Below are positions 17,701-24,740 of a stretch of DNA of 33,243 bases, one piece after another (position 1 is the first letter of the stretch; every line of letters starts with the position of its first letter). The position numbers and the translations under genes are program-made. The notes beneath the pieces are model-generated. The model saw only the letters and a program-made list of their open reading frames with translations, made no database searches and was not told the DNA's origin. The stretch is from Nitrosomonadales bacterium. GTDB taxonomy: Bacteria; Pseudomonadota; Gammaproteobacteria; Burkholderiales; Gallionellaceae. The DNA lies in assembly GCA_023259065.1 (NCBI GenBank), contig JAHFQY010000006.1:54984-88226 (forward strand). Direction: 5' to 3'.

Positions 17701-17835
17701 GCCTGCGCAGCCATTGAGCTGGCAGCTCATCATGGCGAGATAATGAGGGCCCAGTCGGCCATGATCGCATTGGACGAGGCTATCAGGCAGCTGGATATAA
17801 TCATGCTTGAAGCCAGGAAGAGGGGCAGTGAATGA
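14764..17835 (+). CDS. Hybrid sensor histidine kinase (TM-PAS-PAS-PAS-HisKA-HATPase-REC-Hpt)
   Basis: A 1023-residue membrane-bound phosphorelay kinase. Residues about 10-105 carry four hydrophobic segments resembling the KdpD-like DUF4118 module, with almost no periplasmic loop. Three PAS domains follow (about 125-240, 255-370, 375-490). The HisKA phospho-acceptor is H519 in ATMSHEIRTPLTGMLGMLEL. The HATPase has NNFVSNAIKFT, DTGVGI and GGTGLGLAICRRL. A receiver domain has its phospho-acceptor at D818 (ITDCHMPEMDGYE). A C-terminal Hpt domain has H963 (GAAHRMSGACKMVG). All phosphotransfer residues needed for a His-Asp-His relay are present. GAGG lies upstream of the ATG. The stop overlaps the next gene's ATG (ATGA), so the REC-EAL-REC regulator is the obvious partner. 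The signal is unknown; sensing through the membrane module or PAS ligands is inferred. Confidence 0.94.
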   Translation: MNAQVIKKSSLLLAMTPPILAFILQWMFWSTIQPYVWFLFFPAVFISSWIGGLLPGLVSTLFSVVLVSWFFIPPQFTFSDKAPMSLISIALFSVMGALFSSSHERLRRLNQQAEDANATLRASEENLSVTLNSIGDAVLTTDANGRITRLNGIAEQLTGWPQAAALGHPVADVFHIINQKTREPALIPVDAALAQGVIHGLANDTMLISRDGRETPIADSCAPIRNRDGSVIGAVLVFRDVSGEYAAQAALQDSATRIQTILNTVADGIISISEQGIIETVNPAAERIFGYAAAELVGQNVSMLMPEPYHSQHDGYLAHYCATGEAHLIGAASGRELEGLHKDGSKFPVELAVSEMWLGERRYFTGITRDITARKEAENQFDKFFSLSLDMLCISNADGYFKRVNPAFSQTLGWSAEEMLSHPFLFFVHPDDHAATQQEVERQVASGESVLKFENRYMHKDGSWRILSWASVPDADGFMFATARDVTEPKQVAQKLVLAKEQAELANRAKDSFLATMSHEIRTPLTGMLGMLELLSLTSLDKEQHATLDAAWDSGRGLLRIVSDILDWSKIEEGKLELSLRPTAIPQLLQDVINTYSRVASTKSLVLWQHADARLNAAYIVDPLRLSQVLNNFVSNAIKFTQQGEIEVRAELLSHLESGDRIRFSVKDTGVGIAKDVQERLFQRYRQESADTARMYGGTGLGLAICRRLAEMMDGQIELQSELGLGSVFSITLTLPISGVPGESMQNINLEVKQRAVTPLLYNSPNAPLVLAVDDHPINRDLLARQIRLLGLRAETAENGQVALSMWREGRYALVITDCHMPEMDGYELSQEIRRIEAVESLPRTPIIAWTANALAEEEGHCRDVGMDELMVKPANLVQLKKVLAKWLSIVEVIDEIPASPKNSGDKGQEAAIDFEVLNGVITDNDEQVRVLEDFQSHIRIEHAKLTEFMELADYVKVEGAAHRMSGACKMVGAIPLAAACAAIELAAHHGEIMRAQSAMIALDEAIRQLDIIMLEARKRGSE

Positions 17836-19796
17836 AGATTGAAGACTTGCATATGTTGATTGTGGAGGACGACGATTTTCAGCGCGGAATACTTGTCAAC
17901 ATCCTGCGCGCGCTGGGGATATCCTCTATCCATGAGGCCGGCAATGGCAGGCAGGCGCTCGACATTATTCATGGTTCGGCTGCTTCGGCACCGATCAATG
18001 TGGCGCTGTGCGATCTGAATATGCCTGAAATGGATGGCATGGAATTCCTTCGGCACCTGGGCACGGAACACCAGCGTATTGCAGTCATTATCACCAGTGC
18101 ACTCGATGGCAAGCTGCTGTCCTCGGTCGGCAGAATGACCGGGATGTATGGCATCAATCTGCTGGGGATGCTGGAAAAGCCGATTCTGTTGGCGAATCTG
18201 AAAGAGCTGCTGTTGAAATACGATCACGAGGCTGCAGCCAGGGTGGAAAGACCCGCTGTCCGCAGTTTCACGCTTGACGAAATATTGCTGGGGATTCGAG
18301 AGAATCAATTCGAACCTTATTTCCAACCCAAGGTGGAGCTGAAATCCTGCCGGCTGGTCGGGGCTGAGGCGCTGGCGCGCTGGATACACCCGGAACATGG
18401 CGTGATTAGCCCCTATGCCTTCATTCCGCTACTGGAGCAGACCAGGAATATTGATGACCTGACTTTACGTATTCTGGAGAAGTCTGCAGAGGCGTGCCGC
18501 TCGTTCCATGAGAGAGGGCAGTTGCTCTCAGTCTCGGTAAACTTGTCGCTGGCGTCGCTGGATGACACCGCATTAGCAGACAAGATCACCCAGTTGGTGA
18601 GAGCCTCCGGGATAGATCCGCAATATATCGTGCTGGAAATCACCGAGTCCGCTGCAATGACCAATGTCGCGCCGGCACTGGAAAACCTGGCACGTTTGTG
18701 CATGAATGGTTTTTCGCTTTCCATCGACGATTATGGAACTGGCGCCTCGAACCTGCAGCAATTGACACGCATCGCATTCAGCGAGCTCAAGATCGACCAG
18801 TCTTTCGTCAAGGATTTCTACGATAACAAGGCGTTGCGTATTGTGGTCGAATCGAGCATCGACATGGCGCATAAGCTGCAGGTCAAGAGCGTGGCCGAAG
18901 GAGTGGAGACGCAACAGGACTGGGATGCTCTGCAGGCGGTTGGATGCGATACCGTGCAGGGCTACTTCATTGCCGAGCCGATGGAACTAAATAAATTTAG
19001 TGAGTTTGCAGCAGACTATCGCTGCAAGACCGCCACTTTGCCGCATGCTACAGCCACTTACCCCATCTCCCAGCCGGGCAAGTTGAAGTTGCTGGTGGTT
19101 GATGACGACGATTTTTCGCGCAAGATCGTTCTTCAGGTGTTGCACGATCTGGGTTTTGTGAATGTGGTTGATGCTGTCAGTGCAGAAGCAGCACTATTGT
19201 TGTTCGAAGACAATGCATTTGACATGATAATCACCGATATCAACATGCCGGGCATGAATGGATTGAAGCTCATTCAACGTATCCGTTCCGGAAAAACGCC
19301 GGTAAGGCCGGAAACACGGATCATGGTGCTGTCCTCATTTTCGCAGACGGAAGTGCTAGGAACCGCATTGGCGCTGGATATTAATGGTTTTCTGGTAAAG
19401 CCGGTCATTCCGGCGGTGGTGGAAGAAAAGCTTGCCCAGGCCATGTCTGAACGGTTTCATTTTCACTCACCGATAGCCTATGAGGCGGTACAAACCGACG
19501 TGAAGAGCCTTCCGAAGCTGGAAGTTGGGCGCTCCAAAGTGCAGGCGGGGTCAGGCGCTACCTTGAGCGGCGGTGCTGCAAGAAGCGTCAGAACAACTCG
19601 CAATGCGGATTATTTGCCACTACGCAGATTGCGGCCGGGAATGGTTTTTAAAGAGGATGTGTATCTCAGAGATGGAACCTTGATTTTATCTGCCGGCCAT
19701 ACGCTTTATGAGGTGTCAATTAATCGCTTGAATGACCTCGCAAATCTTCTTCCTGCACAAGGGGTGGCTGTGCACGACTTTTCTGCAGATGTCTGA
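17832..19796 (+). CDS. REC-EAL-REC response regulator, predicted c-di-GMP phosphodiesterase
   Basis: A 654-residue cytoplasmic regulator, translationally coupled (ATGA) to the upstream hybrid kinase. The first receiver (about 5-125) has D61 in CDLNMPEMDGMEF. The EAL domain (about 140-385) keeps the motifs for hydrolysing c-di-GMP: E179-A-L (GAEALARW), VNLSLASLDD, EITESAAMTN, the SIDDYGTGASN loop, ELKIDQSFV, and EGVET with QGYFIAEP. A second receiver (about 415-535) has D469 (TDINMPGMNG). A short C-terminal module (about 593-654: LRRLRPGMVFKEDVYLRDG, then LSAGHTLYE) resembles the tail found on HD-GYP and HDOD response regulators. No GGDEF domain is present, so the likely net effect is lowering c-di-GMP in response to the relay. 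Two receivers could integrate two phosphate inputs. The enzymatic prediction is from motifs only. Confidence 0.93.
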   Translation: MKIEDLHMLIVEDDDFQRGILVNILRALGISSIHEAGNGRQALDIIHGSAASAPINVALCDLNMPEMDGMEFLRHLGTEHQRIAVIITSALDGKLLSSVGRMTGMYGINLLGMLEKPILLANLKELLLKYDHEAAARVERPAVRSFTLDEILLGIRENQFEPYFQPKVELKSCRLVGAEALARWIHPEHGVISPYAFIPLLEQTRNIDDLTLRILEKSAEACRSFHERGQLLSVSVNLSLASLDDTALADKITQLVRASGIDPQYIVLEITESAAMTNVAPALENLARLCMNGFSLSIDDYGTGASNLQQLTRIAFSELKIDQSFVKDFYDNKALRIVVESSIDMAHKLQVKSVAEGVETQQDWDALQAVGCDTVQGYFIAEPMELNKFSEFAADYRCKTATLPHATATYPISQPGKLKLLVVDDDDFSRKIVLQVLHDLGFVNVVDAVSAEAALLLFEDNAFDMIITDINMPGMNGLKLIQRIRSGKTPVRPETRIMVLSSFSQTEVLGTALALDINGFLVKPVIPAVVEEKLAQAMSERFHFHSPIAYEAVQTDVKSLPKLEVGRSKVQAGSGATLSGGAARSVRTTRNADYLPLRRLRPGMVFKEDVYLRDGTLILSAGHTLYEVSINRLNDLANLLPAQGVAVHDFSADV

Positions 19797-19834
19797 TTTT
19801 GGTATGGTGGCCAAGTTGATGAGAAGCAGTTTGT

Positions 19835-20737
19835 TCATGCCCCCCAACCCGGATTCGGCCCAAACCTCTCCACCAGAAAATCAATGAATGACCTCACCTT
19901 GGCAGACAGAAATCTACGGCTGGGGTAGACGGCATAGATGCCCAGTTCGCGTGATTGGTATTGCGTGAGCACGGCCTGCAGCTTGCCTGTGCGCAAATCC
20001 GCCCCCACTATGAATCTCGGCTGCATGGTGATGCCGGCGCCGCCCAGCGCCGCCACGCGCAACAGGTCGCCGTTGTTGGCGCGCACGTTGCCATTGACGC
20101 TTACACGGTGCTCGCCGTCGCTTCCGCTGAATTGCCATTCATTGGCAGAGTCCTCGTAGGAGTAGCCCAGGCAAACATGTTTGGCCAGGTCTTGCGGAAC
20201 CTTGGGCACACCATGGCGTTTAAAGTAATCAGGCGAGGCGCACACCACCAGGCTGTCCTTGGCAAACTTGCGCGCTATCAATCCGGTCTCGGCCAGGTTG
20301 CCTATGCGTATGGCCAGATCGTAGCCTTCGTTGACCAGGTCAATATTGCGGTCGTCCAGGGTGAAGTCGAGCTTGGCTTCGGGGTGGATGGCGAGGTAGT
20401 CGGCAATCAGCGGTGCAATATGCTGCACCCCGAACACAAGGGGAGCGGTGAGGCGCAAGGTGCCGCGCGGCACCGAGGTCAGCTCAGTCGCTGCCAGTTC
20501 GGCTTCGTCCAGGTCTTTGAGGATGTGCTGGCAACGCTCGAAATAGGCCGAGCCGGATTCGGTCAGGCTGAGGCGGCGCGTGGTGCGATTGAGCAAGCGC
20601 GTGCCCAGATGGCTTTCCAGATGCGCCATGTGCTTGGAAACCATGGCGCGAGACAGATCCAGGCGCTCGGAAGCCGCGGCGAAGCTGCCTGCGTCCACCA
20701 CGGTGGCGAATACTTTCATGCTGGTCAGCGTATCCAT
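19835..20737 (-). CDS. LysR-family transcriptional regulator
   Basis: A 300-residue LysR regulator. The N-terminal winged helix-turn-helix (about 1-60) contains SFAAASERLDLSRAMVSKHM and RLLNRTTRRLSLTESG. The C-terminal effector-binding domain runs from about 90 to 295, with LTAPLVFGVQHIAPLIADYL and LAIRIGNLAETGLIARKFA, like the CrgA/AaeR-type subgroup common in proteobacteria. It is divergent from the yceI-like gene (155 bp between starts), the usual layout for a LysR protein controlling its neighbour. It is convergent with the EAL regulator gene, 38 bp apart. A plausible target set is yceI, the flavodoxin-like gene and the dioxygenase gene. The effector cannot be inferred. Confidence 0.93.
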   Translation of the reverse strand: MDTLTSMKVFATVVDAGSFAAASERLDLSRAMVSKHMAHLESHLGTRLLNRTTRRLSLTESGSAYFERCQHILKDLDEAELAATELTSVPRGTLRLTAPLVFGVQHIAPLIADYLAIHPEAKLDFTLDDRNIDLVNEGYDLAIRIGNLAETGLIARKFAKDSLVVCASPDYFKRHGVPKVPQDLAKHVCLGYSYEDSANEWQFSGSDGEHRVSVNGNVRANNGDLLRVAALGGAGITMQPRFIVGADLRTGKLQAVLTQYQSRELGIYAVYPSRRFLSAKVRSFIDFLVERFGPNPGWGA

Positions 20738-20892
20738 AACCCTGTTGATTGTTAACTATTGGTATTCAATGTAATTCTATTTGCCATGTTTATCAACCAA
20801 TAATTAATCAATAAAGTTCGCTCACTGCTGCAGTGTGATCAACCAGTTTGATGTGCCGCAGATTCTGATTAACCATTTTTTGGAGAATAACC
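20738..20892. promoter_or_regulatory. Divergent LysR/yceI intergenic control region
   Basis: An AT-rich 155-bp stretch, clearly lower in GC than its flanks. TATTGGT (20757-20763) and ACCAATA (20796-20802) form a spaced inverted repeat that could be part of a LysR regulator site, and further TTGAT/ATCAA half-sites lie nearby. TGGAGAA just before 20893 is a good Shine-Dalgarno sequence for yceI. No clear -35/-10 pair can be assigned by eye. Confidence 0.4.
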
Positions 20893-21462
20893 ATGCTGAA
20901 ATTAAATACTGTTGCTTTGTTCTTCGCCGCAACCTTGCCATTGGGCGCTGTCGCAGCCGATTCCTATACCGCCGATCCGGCGCACACCTATGCGCTGTTC
21001 AGCGTCAGCCACTTCGGTTACTCCACCATGCATGGCCGCTTTGACAAAAGCAGCGGCAAGGTCACCCTTGATCGCGCCGCCAAGAACGGCACGGTGGATA
21101 TCACCATCGAGGCAGCTTCCATCAGCACCGGCTTTGCCAAGCGCGATGATCACCTGAAGTCGCCGGACTTTTTCAATGCTGCCGAATACCCGAGCGTGAC
21201 TTACAAATCCAGCAGCATCAAGTTCAAGGGCGACACCCCGGCCAGCGTGGAAGGCAAGCTCACCCTGCTCGGCGTGACCAAACCGGTAACGCTCACTATC
21301 GACGCTTTCAAATGCGGCCCCAATCCGATGAATCAGAAGGAAGAGTGTGGTGCGGCAGCCAGTGCGCAGATCAAACGCTCCGATTTCGGCATGAAAGCAT
21401 TCCTGCCGGGCGTGGGTGATGACATCAAGCTGGAGTTCGAGATCGAGGCATTCAAGGATTGA
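20893..21462 (+). CDS. YceI-family periplasmic lipocalin-like protein
   Basis: A 189-residue secreted protein. A signal peptide (MLKLNTVALFFAATLPLG) has a probable cleavage after AVA at residue 21. The mature part begins DSYTADPAHTYALFSVSHFG, the hallmark of the YceI family. It continues with SFDAxH-equivalent and AAEYPSVTYKSS strands, and ends DDIKLEFEIEAFKD. YceI proteins form a beta-barrel that binds isoprenoid lipids such as polyprenyl chains; the physiological role is poorly defined, with links to stress, acid response and quinone chemistry. Two cysteines (in KCGPN and EECGA) could form a disulfide. The start is set by TGGAGAATAACC before the ATG. The gene is divergent from LysR; a REP and the flavodoxin-like gene follow downstream. 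Confidence 0.95.
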   Translation: MLKLNTVALFFAATLPLGAVAADSYTADPAHTYALFSVSHFGYSTMHGRFDKSSGKVTLDRAAKNGTVDITIEAASISTGFAKRDDHLKSPDFFNAAEYPSVTYKSSSIKFKGDTPASVEGKLTLLGVTKPVTLTIDAFKCGPNPMNQKEECGAAASAQIKRSDFGMKAFLPGVGDDIKLEFEIEAFKD

Positions 21463-21567
21463 TTCTTACACTCCGGCAAAGCGGGGTTTAAAGGTTCTGT
21501 AGGAGCACTAAAAGTAGGCAATCCACTAGGCGCTAAAGCACCTGTGGAATTGTCACCACGCCCTGCG

Positions 21568-21597
21568 TGCGAATCGCGGCTAGAAGCCGCTCCTACA
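21568..21597. repeat. REP-type palindrome downstream of yceI
   Basis: A hairpin GCGGC/GCCGC (21576-21580 and 21586-21590) ends in GCTCCTACA (21589-21597), the familiar tail of Pseudomonas- and beta-type REP sequences. An inverted copy of the tail, TGTAGGAGC, lies at 21498-21506, so the gap between yceI and the flavodoxin-like gene (21463-21651) probably holds a decayed REP pair. It may act as an mRNA-end stabiliser. Family assignment is from memory of the motif. Confidence 0.7.
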
Positions 21598-21651
21598 ATG
21601 ATGTTTAGCCAGCTCTAAGGATGAGCTTGGATTTATCAACAGGAGACAAGC

Positions 21652-22215
21652 ATGTCAAAAATATTCGTTGTGTATCACAGTGGCTACGGCCATACCGCCA
21701 GAATGGCGCAGTCGGTGGCGGCAGGTGCGGGCGCGGAATTGATCGCCATTGATGCCGAAGGCAACCTTGGCGAGGCCGACTGGGCCAGGCTGGAAGCAGC
21801 CGACGCGATCATCATGGGTTCACCGACCTATATGGGCAGCGTGAGCTGGCAGTTCAAGAAATTCGCCGATGCTTCTTCCAAACCCTGGTTCACGCAGAAG
21901 TGGAAAAACAAGATCGCAGCCGGCTTTACCAACTCGGCCTCGATGAACGGTGACAAGCATTCCACCCTGCATTATCTGTTTACCCTGTCCATGCAGCACG
22001 GCATGGTGTGGGTGGGCAGCGGCATGATGCCGGCCAACAGCAAAGAAGCGCAGCGCAATGACGTGAATTATCTGGGAAGCTATGCCGGGGCTATTGCCAC
22101 TTCCCCTTCCAATGCCAGTGTTGATGAGATGCTGCCGGGTGACCTGGAGACGGGGCGTTTGTTTGGGCAGCGCGTGGCGGAAACGACCCGGCAGTTTGTG
22201 GCTGGGCGCGGCTGA
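21652..22215 (+). CDS. Flavodoxin-fold NAD(P)H-dependent oxidoreductase (WrbA-like)
   Basis: A 187-residue flavodoxin-fold protein, predicted to bind FMN and reduce quinones or related substrates in the cytoplasm. The phosphate loop is VVYHSGYGHTARMAQSVAAG (about 6-25). The second FMN loop is GSPTYMGSVSWQFKKFAD (about 61-78), and a third region (AAGFTNSASMNGDKHSTLHY) contacts the ring. It is shorter than E. coli WrbA (198) and lacks some of its insertions, so I do not assign wrbA. CAGGAGACAAGC before the ATG is a good ribosome binding site. The dioxygenase gene follows after 13 bp, so the two are very likely cotranscribed. Confidence 0.9.
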   Translation: MSKIFVVYHSGYGHTARMAQSVAAGAGAELIAIDAEGNLGEADWARLEAADAIIMGSPTYMGSVSWQFKKFADASSKPWFTQKWKNKIAAGFTNSASMNGDKHSTLHYLFTLSMQHGMVWVGSGMMPANSKEAQRNDVNYLGSYAGAIATSPSNASVDEMLPGDLETGRLFGQRVAETTRQFVAGRG

Positions 22216-22228
22216 TTTAAAATCGATC

Positions 22229-23014
22229 ATGAATAAATTGCCCACTCTTTTTGTTTCGCACGGCTCACCCATGCTGGCGCTGGAAGATGGCCCCGCCCAC
22301 CGCTTCCTGCAAGGCTGGGGCGACAGTCATGCGCGGCCGCAAGCCATACTGGTGGCTTCCGCACACTGGGAAAACAGGGGCGGGCCGGCAGTCAGCCTGG
22401 CCGGGCAGCCGCGCACCATCCACGATTTTGGCGGCTTCCCGCGCGAGCTGTATGAAATTCAATACCTGGCACCGGGCGCTCCAGGTGTGGCACAGCAAGC
22501 GCTTGAACTACTGCAGGGCGCGGGCTTCAGCGTCAGCAGCAGCGACAGCCGCGGCCTGGATCACGGCGCCTGGGTGCCGTTGAGCCTGATGTATCCGAGC
22601 GCCGACATTCCCGTATTCCAGGTGTCGCTGCTACAGGGAGGCGGAGCCGCGGAGCATTACCGCCTGGGGGTTGCCCTGCAAGTTTTGCGCGCGCAGGGCG
22701 TGCTGATCATGGGTTCGGGTTCAATGACGCACAACCTGTATGAAATCATGGGGCATGGCCAGGATGATCCTGCGCCGCAGTGGGTGAGCGAATTCGATAC
22801 ATGGGTTGCAGAAACACTGGGCGCGGGACGGATTTCAGAACTGCTGGACTATCGCCGGCTTGCTCCTCATGCCGTGCGCAATCATCCCACCGAAGAGCAT
22901 CTTATGCCGCTGTTCCTTGCCTTGGGCGCGGCAGGAGAAGAGGCAGTAGCCAGCCGTGTGCATGCCAGCCACAGCTATGGAATACTGGCCATGGATGCTT
23001 ACACCTTTGCTTGA
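22229..23014 (+). CDS. DODA-type extradiol ring-opening dioxygenase (YgiD-like)
   Basis: A 261-residue member of the class III extradiol dioxygenase family that includes plant DOPA 4,5-dioxygenase and E. coli YgiD. Candidate zinc or iron ligands are H11 (FVSHGSPMLALEDGPA), H46 (SAHWEN) and H224 (TEEHLMPLF). H112 (LDHGAWVPLSLMYP) and H168 (SGSMTHNLYE) fit the catalytic histidines by order and spacing. The frame is open upstream inside the flavodoxin-like gene, but the ATG at 22229 gives the expected N-terminus MNKLPTLFVSHGSP. It lies 13 bp after the flavodoxin-like gene and is convergent with pgl, only 3 bp between stops. The substrate is unknown; a catechol-like compound is inferred. Confidence 0.92.
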   Translation: MNKLPTLFVSHGSPMLALEDGPAHRFLQGWGDSHARPQAILVASAHWENRGGPAVSLAGQPRTIHDFGGFPRELYEIQYLAPGAPGVAQQALELLQGAGFSVSSSDSRGLDHGAWVPLSLMYPSADIPVFQVSLLQGGGAAEHYRLGVALQVLRAQGVLIMGSGSMTHNLYEIMGHGQDDPAPQWVSEFDTWVAETLGAGRISELLDYRRLAPHAVRNHPTEEHLMPLFLALGAAGEEAVASRVHASHSYGILAMDAYTFA

Positions 23015-23017
23015 AGA

Positions 23018-23740
23018 TCAACCTTGTTGCAGGCCTGCTTCAAGATAAACATCCACACCGGTTGGCGGCACGATAGCCGCGGCAGGAATAGCCATGTTTT
23101 TGCGCCAATCGTGGATGGCCTGCCGCTTTGCTTCTCCCGTGACCAGAAACATGACCTGGCGGGCCGCACTTAAGCGGTGCGCGGAAAGTGAAACGCGCTG
23201 TGCCGGCGGCTTGGGAGCGTCGAAAACGGCAAGGGTGGCGGGTGCATCTGGAGTGCTCCCGCAATCATGGTTGGGAAACAGGCTGGCGGTGTGGCCATCT
23301 TCCCCCAGTCCCAGCAGCACTAGGTCAAACTGATCGATGGCAGCCAGCGTTTCCTCATAACTCCTTGCTGCATTCACTGCGCCCAGCTCGGCGGGAATCG
23401 GGTGTATCTGAGATGCGGGAATGGCCACGTGATCCAGCCAGGCCTGCGCAGCCATGCGGCTGTTGCGCTCAACATCCGCGGGTGGCAAACAGCGCTCATC
23501 GCCAAAATACACATGCCACGCAGCCCAGTCTGCATCGGCCTCGCGCAATAATTCGTAGACTTTGCGCGGGGTGGTGCCACCGGCCAGCACGATGGTAAAT
23601 GTTCCGCGTAGTTTGATTGCCAGTGCTGCCGCATGCAGGATGGCTTTGGCCGCTGCCTGCTCCAGCTCACTGCTGGAATGGTAAGCGTGCCAGCGGCATT
23701 TTTGCATTGGAGTGCTGTGCAATAAAGGCATATAGTTCAT
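23018..23740 (-). CDS. pgl: 6-phosphogluconolactonase
   Basis: Hydrolyses 6-phosphogluconolactone to 6-phosphogluconate, the second step of the oxidative pentose phosphate pathway. It is the 240-residue DevB-type enzyme: VLAGGTTPRKVYELLRE, WHVYFGDERCLPPADVERNS, LVLLGLGEDGHTASLFPNHD and the C-terminal RVSLSAHRLSAARQVMFLVTG are all family motifs. Three in-frame ATGs compete (23740, 23731 and 23707). The first is listed; the second has a GGATG at a usable distance. The gene is divergent from gnd with 79 bp between starts, so the pathway enzymes pgl, gnd and zwf are probably controlled from one region. It is convergent with the dioxygenase gene. Confidence 0.95.
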   Translation of the reverse strand: MNYMPLLHSTPMQKCRWHAYHSSSELEQAAAKAILHAAALAIKLRGTFTIVLAGGTTPRKVYELLREADADWAAWHVYFGDERCLPPADVERNSRMAAQAWLDHVAIPASQIHPIPAELGAVNAARSYEETLAAIDQFDLVLLGLGEDGHTASLFPNHDCGSTPDAPATLAVFDAPKPPAQRVSLSAHRLSAARQVMFLVTGEAKRQAIHDWRKNMAIPAAAIVPPTGVDVYLEAGLQQG

Positions 23741-23819
23741 CCAGTAGTATGATGGCGCTGTCGTGATTTTACGGCTGGCATCAGTTTGTTGTGTAGTTTA
23801 TTTCCCCGGGGAGATTTTT

Positions 23820-24740
23820 ATGCGACTGGCAATGATCGGGTTGGGCAAGATGGGTGGCAACATGGTGCGCAGACTGTGCCGTGGCGGCATCGAGGTGGTG
23901 GGCTACGACCGCGCCAGCGAGGTGGTGGCACAGCTTGCCGCTGAGGAGGGGATGGTTGCAGCCAGGTCGGTGGAAGATGCGGTGGCGAAACTGACCAGCC
24001 CGCGCGTGGTATGGCTGATGCTGCCGAGTGGCGACCCCACCGAACAGCAGATTCGCGCACTGGTGCCCATGCTGTCCAAGGGCGACATCATCGTGGATGG
24101 CGGCAACTCCAATTATCACGACAGTCAGCGGCGCGGCGCATGGCTGGCGGAGCAGGGTATAGGCTTCATGGATTCCGGCACCTCGGGCGGGATATGGGGG
24201 CTGGAAAACGGCTACTGCCTGATGGTGGGCGGCAGCAAAGAAGTGGCGCAAACCATGCGCCCGGTGTTGCAAGCACTGGCCCCGGCGGCCGATCGCGGCT
24301 GGGCGCATGTGGGCCCGGTGGGCGCCGGTCACTTCACCAAGATGATACACAACGGCATCGAGTACGGCATGATGCAGGCCTTTGCCGAGGGGCTGGAGCT
24401 GTTGCGCGGCAAGGAAGAATTCAATCTGAACCTGGCGCAGATTACCGAGCTGTGGCGGCACAGCTCGGTGGTGCGTAGCTGGTTGCTGGACCTCACCGCT
24501 GAAGCATTGAAACAGGACCAGAAGCTGGACAAGGTGGCGCCCTATGTGTCAGATTCCGGCGAAGGGCGCTGGACTGTGGTGGAGGCGGTGGATCAGGGCG
24601 TGGCGGCGCCGGTGCTGACCCTGGCCCTGCAGATGCGCTTTACCAGCCAGGATGAAAGCGGGTACAGCTACCGTCTGCTGTCCATGATGCGCAATGCCTT
24701 TGGCGGCCATGCGGTGAAGCAGGCAGGGGAGGAAAAATGA
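23820..24740 (+). CDS. gnd: 6-phosphogluconate dehydrogenase, short (probably NAD-preferring) type
   Basis: Oxidatively decarboxylates 6-phosphogluconate to ribulose-5-phosphate. At 306 residues it is the short YqeC/GntZ-like class rather than the 470-residue type. The Rossmann motif is GLGKMGGNMVRRL (7-19). The second strand ends in VVGYDR, and D30 there favours NAD over NADP (inference from the rule that an acidic residue binds the ribose hydroxyls). DGGNSNYHDSQRRG and DSGTSGGIWGLENG are substrate loops. K174 and N178 (HFTKMIHNGIEYGMMQAFAE) are the catalytic pair. The upstream frame is open, but the ATG at 23820 has a GGGGAG ribosome binding site and the conserved N-terminus. The stop overlaps the zwf ATG (ATGA). 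Confidence 0.95.
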   Translation: MRLAMIGLGKMGGNMVRRLCRGGIEVVGYDRASEVVAQLAAEEGMVAARSVEDAVAKLTSPRVVWLMLPSGDPTEQQIRALVPMLSKGDIIVDGGNSNYHDSQRRGAWLAEQGIGFMDSGTSGGIWGLENGYCLMVGGSKEVAQTMRPVLQALAPAADRGWAHVGPVGAGHFTKMIHNGIEYGMMQAFAEGLELLRGKEEFNLNLAQITELWRHSSVVRSWLLDLTAEALKQDQKLDKVAPYVSDSGEGRWTVVEAVDQGVAAPVLTLALQMRFTSQDESGYSYRLLSMMRNAFGGHAVKQAGEEK

